Source: Pseudisothecium myosuroides
Taxonomy: Eukaryota > Streptophyta > Bryopsida > Hypnales > Lembophyllaceae
Assembly: GCA_951799445.1 (NCBI GenBank)
Contig: OX637288.1
Location: 8,434,501-8,498,500 of the forward strand
Length of the DNA stretch: 64,000 bases
Reading direction: 5' to 3'
The notes beneath the pieces are model-generated. The model was not told the DNA's origin. It saw only the letters and a program-made list of their open reading frames with translations, and searched no databases. Each line of letters starts with the position of its first letter. The stretch's first letter is position 1. Made by a program: the position numbers and the translations under genes. Shown here one piece after another: positions 22,229 to 34,070 of this stretch.

Positions 22229-24310
22229 ACCCTTGAAAGATTGGACTATGGTTTTTTTGGCTATAAAGCGATTTTAGGCAGGCTAGTGTGAATAACAATC
22301 TTCATATTTTAGGTTGCAATTTTAATAGAAGGTGTAGACAAGGAATATCTTTTATGTGCACTAAATTTCATGACATTTGGAAATATAAGTCAAACGTTAT
22401 GACCTAATATGTTACTTTTTTTGTAAATGGGCAGTCTGGGCAAATTTTTAAAAAACACCTTTTAAAAAAAAATTGAAATTGTTTTTAGATTTATATACAC
22501 GTGAAAAGCTTTGAATCACTCATTCCATTTCAAACAATGAGTCAAAAGTTACGGGGAGTTCTGGTTTGCGAGCACTTATGGATTTTCTACTCTAAAACAA
22601 ACTTTGAAGTCGTTTATTTAACTCAATTTTTAATGTTTTTGAAAAAAAGTAAAACCAGTAGATGTAGATTGTTTATTACGACATTACAACCATTGGCATT
22701 TTTCAATTATGTAATTAAATTCTCAACAATTTAGTATTTTGAATCATTCTCTACTTTTTTACTTACTATTTTTTCCTCTAAGGTTACCCCCCCATTCCCG
22801 ACCACTGATCCATTCCCGACTTATAGGTGCACATATTTTTGACCACGTTTAGAATGCGTTTTTTTTGTTTTCAAGGTTCGAACTAATAAATAGAACATGT
22901 CCAAAGTTGTGGAAAAAAATAGAAAATAATGATTAGGTAAAAAGTTATTGAATAATCGAAATTGGAAGAGTCTAGACATTGGCCATGGGTCCGGCACACT
23001 TTTTGTCTCCCCAAATTCATAATAATTTCAATTCAAGCGATAAAATTACCAATTTTTTTGCAATCCATGTCATTTCTATTGATGTACCTCTGAAAAATAT
23101 TTGTTTTGCCTTCACTACACCAAATCATGTCGGAATTCCTTATTCGGTCGGTTATAGGGGGGTATCTTATGTTCTACAATTCCAAATGATGTGAAATTTT
23201 TCAACCATTTAGCCAACTTGTTTAGGAAAATGAATTTAAAGAAGTACCACCATTTCAACATTTTTTCATTGAAAAGTGAGCTTCTGAAGTGCAGCTGCCT
23301 TGTTTTCTATACGAATAAAAAAATGATTTTTGTGAATTTGAATGCTAATATCCTGCAATTTACAAGGTGGAAAACTGTGAAATTTTTACCACATGTTCTC
23401 AAGTCAGCATACTACAAGATCCTATGGTTAACCCCTAAAGGTCAGAGACTATGTTTTCACCAAAACCGCTCCAAAACTGCCATTTCTAATACAAGTACCA
23501 AACTTTAGAAAAAAAACATTTTTGTGCACATATAACTGTAAGATCTTATAAAACACTGGTTTGAGAAGATGTGAAAAAAAATCCAGAATTTTCCACCGTG
23601 CGGATTGGAAGATATTAGTGTTTGAATTGACAAAAACCCTTTTCTTGTCCTTGCGAAAATCCGGGCAGCTGCACTTCACAAGGTCACATTTGTATGAAAA
23701 AATGTCCAAAATGGTGGTTACTCTTTGGATTCATTCTTCGAGGCAAGTTGGCTACATGCTTGAAAAATTTCAGATCATTTGGAATTGCACAACATATAGG
23801 AAAAAAATAGTAAGTAGAAAGAAGTAGAGAATGATTCAAAACACTAAATTTTTAAGAATTTATTTATAAAGTTGAAAAATGCCAATCCCAACAGTTGTAA
23901 TGTTGTAATAAATAATCTACATCCAATGCTTTTATTTTTTTTCAAAAATATTGGAAATTGAGTTAAATAAAGGACTTCAAAGTTTATCTTAGAGTAGAGA
24001 TTCCATAACTACCCTCAAACTAAGAGTCTTCATAACTTTTGACTCATTAATCTAAATGGAATGATTTAAAGCTTTTCACGTACATATAAATCTAAAGAAC
24101 CAATTTCAAATTTTTATTTTTTAGAAAAATGATTATTAAAGAATTTTTTTGAGCTGCACGGGCTGCCCGCCATACACGAAAAATTACATATCATACAATA
24201 ACTTTTTAACCGTGTAGTCAAAAGTTATGAAAGTTGTTGAACCTTAAAGTTACTCCTTGGGCACATCTTGTGTGAAAATTTCAAAGCAAAAAAATAAAAA
24301 CTCCACTCGT
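22229..24310. mobile_element. 2-kb nested foldback of the TTAACCC family, right end lost
   Basis: The left edge reads ctcTTAACCCTTGAAAG. The region 22230-22785 is inverted relative to 23795-24300, and 23175-23430 is inverted relative to 23520-23790. Arm sequences are related to the 720-bp palindrome at 20202 (for example cataacttttgactcatt, acgtacatataaatctaaag and gagctgcacgggctgcccg). The left arm holds an extra piece at about 22786-23170 whose edges, ttacccccc and ggggggtat, are themselves inverted, suggesting a nested insertion. The right end stops before the terminal TTAA, where block A resumes. It is non-coding. Confidence 0.7.
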
Positions 24311-25376
24311 ATTTGTCTAATTGTAAGTGTGTTGCATTTAGGAAATTGTTGGTTGTGGGTGTATATACTTTCCTCGTTTAGTCCACGTACATCGTTAGAA
24401 ATGGTTACATAGTGTACAGCGTTTGTAAAACTGGCAAAATTGCGCAATAATTCACCCCAAAAAAATGGGGTGCTAAATGTCCATAATGAAAAAAATTTGA
24501 AAACGGAGATTTGAGCCACATTTCCGACGAACTTGTCTGTCCATTGGCAAATACGCAAGTTCATCCAATTTGGGGTCGCATCCGTTGGCTAGGGTTTTGG
24601 GAGGGGTGTTGCATTGGCACCTCCTCTCCCGTACAGATGAGAGCCTGGCGGCGACATCCCTGCCCTCGAATTAGTTAGACCCCGCCAGTCATTGCTCCTC
24701 GTCCTCCTGTTTTGTTGGAGCAAATTTGCTGCGTTTTTTTGTTCTCATTAGCATTAATGGCGTTTTAATTTGTTGCCGCCGGTCTCCCGATGTCGTTGTC
24801 CTCGTGGTCGCATCCCTGCCTTCATTTCCTTGGGGTGCTTGAGATTTGTGCCTTGAATGTTGGCAATTGATTCGGGTTTGAAAGCGGCATCTTTTGCCAA
24901 TTCAATTTCTGGAATTCCGCTTCGCCACTTCCAGGTTGCTTTGAAATTCTTGGAGGCGCGCATTGTCTCCGTTGCATTCAGTGCAATTGGGAAATGGTGG
25001 CTGGGGAATCATGTGCAGGTTTGCAGGCCTGCAAGGAGCCAGGGACTGAGGGAGCTATTAGAAACTTAAAATTTCTCAAATTTTTTGATCGCCAAAGGCG
25101 ACGCAGGGTGGCAGGAGGGTTCGTCCCCTTCGGCAGATTTAAGCGCCCCTCCGGTGATATGCATACACTGATGCGTGCCGTGCCTTCTCTGCGTTCTGCT
25201 CAATTGCCCAATGCTCCTGCGTTCATGCTCCTTGCTTGCGATCGACTTGCTTTTTCTTGTCTCTCTTGTTTGCATTCCCTGTGCACTTGACCGATCACCA
25301 ATTCACCGCTTGTGTTTGCTGGACATTTCCTTTTTTTGTGGTATTGTTTTGTGCGTGTATTGTCTTTGCAGGTTTG
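24311..25376 (+). other. Block A remnant and 5' region of the hAT element
   Basis: Block A is recognisable to about 24372 (tttgtctaattgtaagtgt and following). Beyond that the base composition changes to a clearly more GC-rich sequence leading into the transposase gene. tctttgcag at 25362-25370 is a plausible acceptor of a 5'-leader intron, six bases before the chosen ATG. Terminal inverted repeats of the hAT element could not be identified. Confidence 0.5.
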
Positions 25377-28344
25377 ATGGCGCCCCGGCTGAAGCTCCCC
25401 AATAATTTCCGTGTCCGTTGCTTCGGATCGAGTCGCAACAACCATGGCTTGGGTAAGTATCTCTTACCGACCCCCAACGAGCCGATTGCGTTGGATGAGC
25501 GCGACGCAACGTACATCTCAGAGACGCGCTTGAGCCAGTCGCTTTCCCGACCAGTTGAAGGCGATCCACCTTCTAAAGACACCGTAGCTTCCCCGGTGGG
25601 TACTGATCTTGCTCCTGATCTTACCGATGGCGATCACTGCGTCACGAAGGCGAAGAAGAGAGGACGACCTGCCACCAATCCGCGGAAGCGAAGGAAGCCA
25701 GATGCGCCCACAGTCACACGGAGGTGGCAAGAGGTGTGGGCGTGTCGATTTGCGTGGGCGGTGGGCGAGTTTGATTCCAACGGCGATCTGATTGGCGTGG
25801 TTTGCCAGAGTTGTATGACAATGACGGGACGGAAGAAGGTGATGGTTTCGAAGCTGGACAACCTTGAAAAACACGAAGGTAAGCGTGTTTGCAGAGAGGA
25901 TGGTGTGCCGCTTCCAGATTTGAGAAAGGGCGATACATTCTACAAGGTCGATTGCAAGCATGCTAAGCACTGCAAACTGTGGGCAAGCCGCAAGCCAGGC
26001 TACACTGTCGCTGATCAGCTTGCTGGTGGTTTGGATGGCGAGTTAAAAAGGAAGGGAGTTCAATTCGCTACACTCTTCCAAATCCTTTCTCATGGACGTC
26101 CTATGTGCGATTATGAGAGACAGCAAGAGTTGTTGAAACATTTGAAAGTGCGGAGTTTGCCTAGGAAGCATTAGTCGGAAAGTACTGGTTGGGAGATGAG
26201 CGAGCACCTTCACGCTTCCGTTCTAACGTCTCTAAAAGGTGTTGTGCAGTCAGCGCGGGTTCTTTCTATCAGTGCAGATGAAGTAACCGCAATTGACAAT
26301 ACCTGCTGGATCGGAGTTCATGTCTACGCCGTGGACAACTGGGAGCGAGTCCCGCACTTACTTCACCTGTCTTGTCTTGCTGAGGGTGGTACTGCGGACC
26401 ACCTCACGAATGTAATCATGCATGCCTTGCTTGAAGAGGGTGGTCTAACTCGTGAGGAAATTGCCTCAAAACTAATCTACTTTGGAGCCGACGGTGTTAG
26501 TACTTTTCAGAGTGCCAAAACGGGTGTCACCACCCAGATTCGGGAGAAGTGGGCTCCCTTCACGGTGGGAGCCAGTTGCGTCAGTCATCGAATCAACTTG
26601 GTTGTGGAAACTTTATCAAAGTACCCGATGGTCGTGAGGCTTGAAGGGCTTTTCCAGTCGGTGTACTCGTACTTCTGCCGCAGCAACAGAAGACACGCTA
26701 AGCTGCAGAAGCTTGCGAATCTCATGGAAACTAAAGGAAATAAGATGGTGCGCAACATAGAAACTCGTTGGATTTCGATGAGAAGCCCGGCGCAGCGGAT
26801 CTTGTCTGAGTACGCGGCACTTCTCGTGAAAATGGGCGTCGACATGACCAGCGGGCCTAGGCACAAACCTGTGGCCGGGGCTGGTGATAACTTTGATTTA
26901 CTTTCTGATATTGAAGTGCTTCTGTCCTTAGCTTGCTTCACACCATTGGTGAATGCAGTTCACTGCTTGATAAAGCTCTCTCAGGCACGGGACATATTCA
27001 TCTGTGATTTCCTTCAAGCCGTGAAGGTCTGCCAGCAGGAGCTAGCTCACCTGTTTATCGATGGGTCCACTGCTTTTAACAAGCAGGACTTTCCCCAATA
27101 CAATGAGCTGATCTCGTTTCAATGCAAAGAGTTATCGTTGAAGTGGAAGGAGCTCCTGAGAAGTTCAGGTATTCGTAACCTGTACTACAATTTGGGGATC
27201 ACGACAGTCTATGCACTCTGCCATGACAAAGAGACTAGTGCGTATATTTTTGTCACCCAGCAGGACTTCCACTGGGTGCAGGATACGATTGAGCGCCAGT
27301 TTGCAGGTATGAGTTCTTTTCCATTCCCAATTTTTTTTGACCTTGCTTTCCAATTTTTTTTTGCTTTTTCATTCTCATTTTTTTGGTTGCACATTGCTTT
27401 GTTCAGAAGTTCACTTGGCTGATTGTTTGGATGCTGCCTTATTCAAATGATTCCTTGTTTGTTCAAATGTTTGCTTGTTTGTTCAAATGTTTGCTTGTTT
27501 GTTCAAATGTTTGCTTGTTTATTCAAATGTTTGCTTGTTTGTTCAAATTTTCACATGATTGTTTCAATGTTCACTTGGTTGTTTGAATGATGACTTAGTT
27601 GTTTGAATGTTCACTTTCTAGTTCCAATGTTGACTTGCTTGCTTGAATATGTAGTTGCTTGTTTGTTTGAATGTTCAATTACTAGCTTGTTTAAATGTTC
27701 AATTACTGGCTTGTTTGAATGCAGATATAGCGCAGTCGCTCAGTGATGAGTTCGACCGCCGCTTTCCCCAGCAAGAGCTCCTGGACGCCTTTGAAATTCT
27801 GTATCCACAGTACTGGAGGCAGGACGGGGCCGAGAAAAGCTTTGGTCACCACTTGGCGGTCATCAAAACCTTTTACTGTCACGCCAAAACTCTCAACGAC
27901 GGTCAGCCTTTCTATGAGGGTGGCCCGCGTCATACCACGCCGAAGATGCTTTCTGCTTCTAATCTCGACTTACAACAAGGTCTATTTAAGGTAACCATGC
28001 AGGCCAACTGTGAGGCAGCTTGCGGTCCGCCACTGGATGTCAACCCGCTCATCAAGCTTTGGCGGAAACTATCTCAGTCACGGCACCTCTGTAAGCTAAT
28101 TTCGGAGTATTTTATACTTGCTGAGATTGGATGTTGCATGGTTCTTGGTTTAGTGGAGGATGAGCGTTGCTTTTCCACATTGAAATTCTTGAAATCTTGC
28201 CATAGAAACAGGCTGGGGAAGCACTTGCCCCTTGTTGTGCGTATGTTTGGCTAGAGGTATTTTTCATTGGAGAATTTTCCATACAAGGAAGCTATAAATT
28301 CGTGGAAAAGTGCTGTCAAGGTTGGCCGGCAAGGGGATCTGTGA
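25377..28344 (+). pseudogene. hAT-superfamily transposase with two in-frame TAG codons
   Basis: Two exons, 25377-27306 and 27725-28344 (phase-1 intron), give 849 codon positions before TGA 28342-28344. Order: a basic Pro/Lys/Arg-rich N-terminus (about residues 90-115); a BED-like zinc finger (C143, C146, H166); the hAT catalytic core with ISADEVT (Asp about residue 301), FGADGVSTFQSAKTGV, and SHRINLVVE with ETRWISM; and the C-terminal dimerisation region (LGLVEDERCFSTLKFLKS). TAG at 26172-26174 replaces what is probably Trp before SESTGWEM. TAG at 28252-28254 is followed by 29 further in-frame codons (RYFSLENFPYK and on). The rest of the frame is open, so inactivation is recent or the stops are read through. 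It was probably a cut-and-paste transposase or a derivative. Confidence 0.88.
27455..27720 (+). repeat. 20-bp minisatellite filling the hAT intron
   Basis: Near-perfect copies of tttgttcaaatgtttgcttg lie at about 27455-27560. Progressively diverged units (gtttgaatgttcac-like) continue to the acceptor tgaatgcag at 27724. The array makes up most of the 418-bp intron and supplies its T-rich tract. Confidence 0.8.
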
Positions 28345-29084
28345 CTTTCTTGCAGCATCTTAGTATCCTTTTTCAGAAGTATCCTTTTGCTTCCTTTAAT
28401 TTCCTTAGTTTCCATGAGGTTTGGCTAGCTTTGCCACTCATTTTTTCCTTGACTAGTTCTTCACGGGACGGGAATCATGGGATCATGCTTTTTCAACACA
28501 GCGGCATGTGGTGGTCTAGTGGACTGCTGGAGTACTAGAATGGTGGAGCCTGCCACTGTGACGCCTGCAGCTGGCCTGAAGTCACTTTTTTGGGAAAATT
28601 CTAAGTTTCTAACCCCCCTTTTAATGTGGCTTGTATGTTTTGTGTGTAGGGACAATAACACTGCATTTTGGGCAGTCTTGCATTTGCAAGAAGGGTTCAA
28701 CTCCCTTGTTAGTGACATACTTTGTCATTCTAACACATCAATCCAGAATTTACTAAACAAAATTGTCCATTCCACAAAATTCCAAATGAACACCACTCCA
28801 CAACAGAAATCGCCAATTTGTGATAATTTTATGAAATACTTAGCAATTGCAACACTTGCAGCAGACAAGGAGTAGCCATCACTATGCTCCCAAATTGGGT
28901 GCAGCTTTGCAACTTGTGCAATAGGCCAAAAAAAAATGTAGTCAAAAAACGACTTTTTTCCCCCAACTTTATGTCTCTGTTTCCACGGAAAAAAATTTTA
29001 GATCGCGGTAATAGCTCCCCTTTTCCACGGTGATAGCGTTCCAGCTAATTGCCCTTAAAGTGTTCTGGGATCGCTGATAGTGTG
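28345..29084 (+). other. 3' part of the hAT insertion, no gene recognised
   Basis: An open frame at 28477-28875 has no recognisable domain and starts downstream of the transposase stop; I treat it as non-coding. Block A sequence returns at about 29085 (tctcttttctgtcaagtgacg, compare 52.66 kb), so the right edge of the insertion lies close to that point. No inverted repeat matching the left side was found. Confidence 0.45.
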
Positions 29085-30381
29085 TCTCTTTTCTGTCAAG
29101 TGACGTACTTCACAAGTCATTATTTGTCACATTCTTTGACAGGTGACGTAATGCACACTCGTCAATTTCCTACTGAACTAAATGGGGATCATACTGACAA
29201 CTCTAACATTTCAAATATTGTCCACTTTGCAGTTTGTATGGTCATATTCTTGCAATAAGATAAGGTCGAGGCACCAGTAACCGATCATTTAAGCAATTTT
29301 GGAGCGGATTGTGCGCAGTATGAGGTGGTGGAAATTTTTCCCATGCAGGAAGATAGGAAATATGGGGATACCAAAATTCTCAGAATTTTATTTCCAAAAT
29401 TGAAATCATTGTAAATTTATGGGAGCCAAAAAGTTCTCTTGACCCATAGCCAATGCCTAGAGTCTTCCAATTCCAATGATAGCCGAACTACTTTCCTACT
29501 CACTACTTTCTACGTTCTTGCTCACTACTTCGGGACATGTGTCATGACCTTATTAGTCCCTACCTTGAAAGAAAAGAAAAGAACATTCCAAGCTTTGGTT
29601 GAAAATCTATTTCACCATTGGTTGGAAACTATAGTGCACCCTACAAGTTGGGTACTGGGCATGGTTGGCAACTGGTGCCTCTACCTCATGCCACTCAAAA
29701 AGCCAATTTCAAAAGGTCAAGTTGTGGAATCTGACACATTTTTCTTGTCCACTTGAATTATTGATAATTTAGGAGAGTTTGTGCCGCCTCACTAACTCAT
29801 ACGGAGTACAATGGGAGCCAAAATGCAGTGCCATTAGCATACAGACTGCCTTGCACATTGTTTGAGCGGCAATGTGGACTTAGAACCATTTGCACTAGTC
29901 AGACTGAAGTCCTGCGACTGTGAATTCTGTGGACTTCCGGAACATCACTTGTTCACTTGCATTCAAGTTGTGCAAGCCCGAGTGACTATCAATCTTCGCG
30001 GCCATGGTGACAATGATGATGCCTTCTGGAGCTTGGAGTGTGCGCTTCTCTTCAATCTCTGCTTTCCAAGCAATCTTATGCGGGCTCTCGCTTTTGAATA
30101 TCAATAACGTTTTAGACTCAAAAACTTGCTCAAACTAGATACTCTGTGCAACCATATATAGGAATGGGTAGATGTCAGTTTAGTCTCAAAGATGTTTTCT
30201 CAGAGTAGTCACTATGCTCCACAGATTGCATGAAATCTTGTGCAGACATTAGTTAAATCTCAAAAATTTCCTCACACTAGGTCTACACTACAGGCAACCA
30301 TATGAATGTGTGGATATCATTCAGTGGAGTCTCAATGAAAATGTTTGCTCAAATTATTACTTCCTGTGTGCAGCCACATGA
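29085..30381 (+). promoter_or_regulatory. Block A copy 2, promoter-proximal part of P450 copy 2
   Basis: Matches 42.05-42.92 kb and 52.65-53.55 kb, including the leader repeat units from about 30110 onward. Unlike the other three copies it lacks a TATA box: the conserved context reads actcatacggagtacaatggg at about 29793-29814 instead of gctatataatggg. MITE family 3 is inserted at 29262-29686, upstream of this point. Copy 2 may therefore lack its ancestral core promoter. Confidence 0.6.
29262..29686 (+). mobile_element. MITE family 3, copy 1 (425 bp)
   Basis: Inverted ends aaggtcgaggcaccagt and actggtgcctctacct. Two more members are at 37333-37756 (same orientation) and 39946-40410 (opposite). 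The interior is well conserved among the three, for example aagcaattttggagc and gacatgtgtcatgacc. It is absent at the corresponding place in block A copy 4 (near 52.85 kb). It is non-coding. Confidence 0.8.
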
Positions 30382-33200
30382 ATGTGGCGCTGGTTCTGTG
30401 CTGTGCAGGTTGTGAGTGCAGTGGTGCTTGGCCTTCTTCTGCTTGCCAAGCTGCTCACAAGAGGCAAATACAAGAATTTGCCTCCAGGCCCTCGGGGTCT
30501 CCCTATCATCGGTTCCTTGCACTTGTTGGGCAAATTCCCACAGCGCGATTTTACCAAACTGGCGGAGACTTATGGACCGTTGATGTCCGTATGGATGGGA
30601 CCAAGGCTGGTTGTGGTGGCTACCTCTCCTGCGGCAACAGAGGAGATTCTCAAGACTCAAAGCTCCAATTTTGCAAACCGCATCTCAACTTCTTATGGAG
30701 ATGTGGTTCTTCCTGGAGGTGTGCCTCTTCTTCCTCCCCTTAATTCGGAACAAAGATTCAAGCTTATGTTGTGCGTGAGAATGTTGAATGTAATGTGCAA
30801 GTACAACCTCATATGAGAAGTAACATACAAGCTAGGGTAGTGTTGAGGGTTGTTATTTCCATAACAAAGGCTCCATTTTCATGTGGTTGGGTAATTATAA
30901 CTTCAATGAATAAACTAAATTATGGAAAAAATAGTAAACAATGCTATTCTGACCCAACATTTTGGAAAAGTGCATACCTCTTCTTACTCAATGAGTGATT
31001 GCCGTTTGCACACACTAAATTTGGTTGTTGTTGTGGAGATGATATTTTAGATTGTTGTATTTTGTCTTCAAGTACGGAGGAGATTGAAGCTTGAGTGTCT
31101 AGAATGCTCAAGATGATTAATTATAGTAGAACGGTTGAGTTCAAGAAAATTAAGATATGCGCACCTATAATCAGTGCTAATGGCAATTAAGCATAGTTCA
31201 TATTTTTCAACACGAATTGTTTTTGTTAGATCTCACAGACAACTAAAAGAGGATTTTAATGTACTTGAGCATGCATCATCCATATGGACAATGTATGATA
31301 AGTTATGAATTTTGAAGATAATGTGTTAAAGACTGAAAAAACCCACAAATATAGGCTGTAGAGGACTTTCATGTTTTGATAGTGTACATCTTGAGTAATC
31401 AATATGTAGTTTGTTTTTACACTTCTTGATCCAAATGTAGGTATCACATTTGCAGCAATGCTGATTATGGATGAACATAACTCAATGCCATTTCAATTGT
31501 CTGACTAACATCTCCAATCTGAAATACTTCTAGTTTATAGAGCTCTATCCATCTTAAAGTCCCTCATTTTTAAATTTGAATTGAAGGTCATTTCATTTAA
31601 GACAAGTCCACTTTTGTAGTTTGAAACTCATCTTTTTTCAAGAATTGTAACCATATTTGATTTCAGATATACTTATGGCATCAGATTCACCTGTGAGGTT
31701 GCACTTGAAGAAGATACTACATATGCAACTCAGCACCAACAAACAACTTCAACTAGCAACAAACGTGTGAATGGAAGAAATTGCTCATGTCATGCGTATG
31801 ATTCCTCATGATGGTATTACAATGGTGTCCGTGAGGAGCCACATTGAAGTGGCTATAACTAATGTCATGTCGCACATGATTTTGAAAAGGCGTTTCATAG
31901 CAATGGATTCTGATAAGATATATGATGAACAAGAACTCGAGCAAATGAGCAATTTTAAAAAGATTTTGAGGGACATAGCCACGTACGCAATGATTATAAA
32001 TCCGGGAGACTTCATCCCTATGTTCAAGTGGATGGACATCTTGGGGCTTGAAAGACAAATGCGAGAGTTGAGAGAGAGAATGAATGATTTCATGTCCCCA
32101 ATCATATCTGAGCATGTTGTGCAGCGGAAACGTGGTTCTGTTTTTGTCAAAGATATGGCAGATGTCCTATTAGACCAAATGGAGGATGAGACATTGCAAT
32201 TTGACATCACCAATGACAACGTCACAAGTACATTGTGGGTAAGGGTGTTGTTCCTTTTCATCACTAAGAGTAGAGGTTATTAAGAGCCTGTGCATTTTAG
32301 TTTTCTTTAACTCAAAGACTTTGAATTTTGAAGTTAAGAAATGAAAGATAGTCACAACTAAGGGGACTACAAGTTGAAGGTATTTACATTTTGAGTTTGA
32401 TGCGAGACTTGTTTGTTAAAAAATTATATAATGAAATTTGCATATCATTCAAAGTTTCTATCCTCTTGTCCAAGTTTTTGAATTATATTGTTGATTTCAA
32501 GTCTTCAAGTTCATCTTGTGAACAAGTTTAAAGAACACAACACTAATTTTTCCTTCTCTTTTGAAAATAGAATGCTTTTGCAGGAAGTATAGGTACTACT
32601 ACCAACACAATAGAATGGACAATTGCAGAATGCATTTGCAATCCCATTGTGATGAAGAAGGTGCAAGCAGAGCTGGACACTGTTGTAGGCAAGTCTCGAA
32701 GAGTGGAAGATGTAGATGTTCCTAACCTCAAGTACTTGCAAGCCATCATCAAAGAAAACTTTCGTTTGCACCTTATAGGTCCAATGTTATTTCCTCATTT
32801 GAATGAAAAACCTTGTAAGGTTTTGGGCTTTGATATACCAGAAAAAACACTAGTTCTTGTTAATGTTGCAACAATGGCTCGAGATCCAAGGATGTGGGAG
32901 GATCCGATGACTTTCAAGCTTGAAAGATTTTTGGATGGAATGCCTCATGCTCATATGCAGGTTGAAGGCAAAAGTTTCGACTTGCTACCTTTTGGAGCTG
33001 GGCGGAGACAATGTGGAGGCATCATGCTAGCTTCAACATTGGTTCACATTATGGTTGCAATGTTTTTGCAATCCTTTGATTGGTCTCTTCCTAATGGTTT
33101 GCAACCTAAGGATTTAGATATGTCTGAACATGGAGGGCTTGAGCATATGTTAGCTCACCCTTTGACTGCCATTCCAAAGGCTTGCTTATTGATTCCTTAA
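30382..33200 (+). pseudogene. Cytochrome P450 (CYP71 clan), copy 2, one in-frame stop
   Basis: Exons 30382-30718, 31667-32238 and 32571-33200, 513 codons. The chosen ATG (30382) gives MWRWFCAVQVV followed by the anchor and PPGPRGLPIIG hinge. The ATG used by copy 4 is present at 30378 but is shifted by one inserted base and reads out of frame. Exon 3 carries the I-helix FAGSIGTTTNTIEW, ExxR (KENFR), a degenerate PERF (FKLERF, Pro lost) and the heme loop PFGAGRRQCGG. TGA at 31768-31770 falls at exactly the same exon-2 codon as in copy 1. The polyadenylation-like AATAAA is at about 33288. TATA loss, the stop and the PERF change together suggest a non-functional copy. Confidence 0.85.
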
Positions 33201-34070
33201 ATTAACACCTTTGAGATAGATGTTAATGTATAAGTATATGATCATCTTCAATTTGTTTGCAAGTATCACACTTTGTATGGATATGCAATAAATAATAGTT
33301 CAAAATTATATAATAATCATGTTTATTTTTAAGGTCATTATAATGTGATAATGTTTTTTATTCATTTTTTTTGCATTTGTGTATGTTGCTCATCTCTTGA
33401 AATTTTGGTGTTTCAGTGTATGAATTTCTATAATCTTCATTTTGACAAACAATATGAGATTATAAACTTGCACTTGTATCTATACTCGTATTTGTATTTG
33501 TAAATAAAAGGGGTCTTTTGTTTGTTTAGCAAGGATGTCTAGTGTTTTATTGAATAGGGTTTGCTAGTGTTTTTGAGAAGATAGTAGATTGTAAACAAAT
33601 TTGTATAGTACGACATCTTTGTTATGTTAATTTCATAGTATAACACCTCTTCAAGATGACCACTATAATGGAAGTAAAGGGGTTCAATATAGGGGATCAC
33701 AATGAAATTACAAGACTCAAGGATTACTACGCACGACAAGGCCATCTTTTAGTGATGCCAAACTGGTGTCATGGTAGCACAACTCACAATACTTTATGTG
33801 CATTTAGAATTGTGAGACACTTATTATGACTTAGTAGAATTTTTATTATTAAACATAAATTAATTCAACTAGATTATACTGGCAACTAGAAGAAGATTCT
33901 AACGCACTTATATAAACACCATATGCATAAGTTACGAATTTCAAAAGTACAATCTCTTTGTATGCCCCAAACCAAGAATAGGCTCTTGTAGAGTCTCATA
34001 TTTTGATTGTATATGTATATCTTGTGTAATCAATATCTAGGTTTTTCTAACGCCCTTTGATCCAATTGTA
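33201..34070 (+). repeat. Downstream block C, copy 2, proximal part
   Basis: The 3' flank is shared with copies 1 and 4. It ends at the insertion point of the large foldback at 34071, next to caattgTA; copy 1 has ccaagtgTA at the equivalent point (6400-6407). No gene was seen. Confidence 0.65.

Noticed and set aside
23549..23827. Opposed open frames of 86-88 codons within the nested foldback
   Set aside because: They are mirror images produced by the inverted repeat (compare 23191-23508) and encode no known domain.
25518..25970. 150-codon open frame on the - strand opposite the hAT N-terminal region
   Set aside because: It is the antisense shadow of the zinc-finger-coding exon. It has no domain, and its codon pattern is explained by the sense gene.
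28477..28875. 132-codon + strand open frame after the transposase
   Set aside because: No recognisable domain, no plausible link to the hAT gene, and it lies in the 3' part of the insertion. Kept as non-coding.
24372..29085. Terminal inverted repeats and 8-bp target duplication of the hAT element
   Set aside because: I compared both edges where block A breaks off and found no convincing matching ends, so exact element borders are not claimed.
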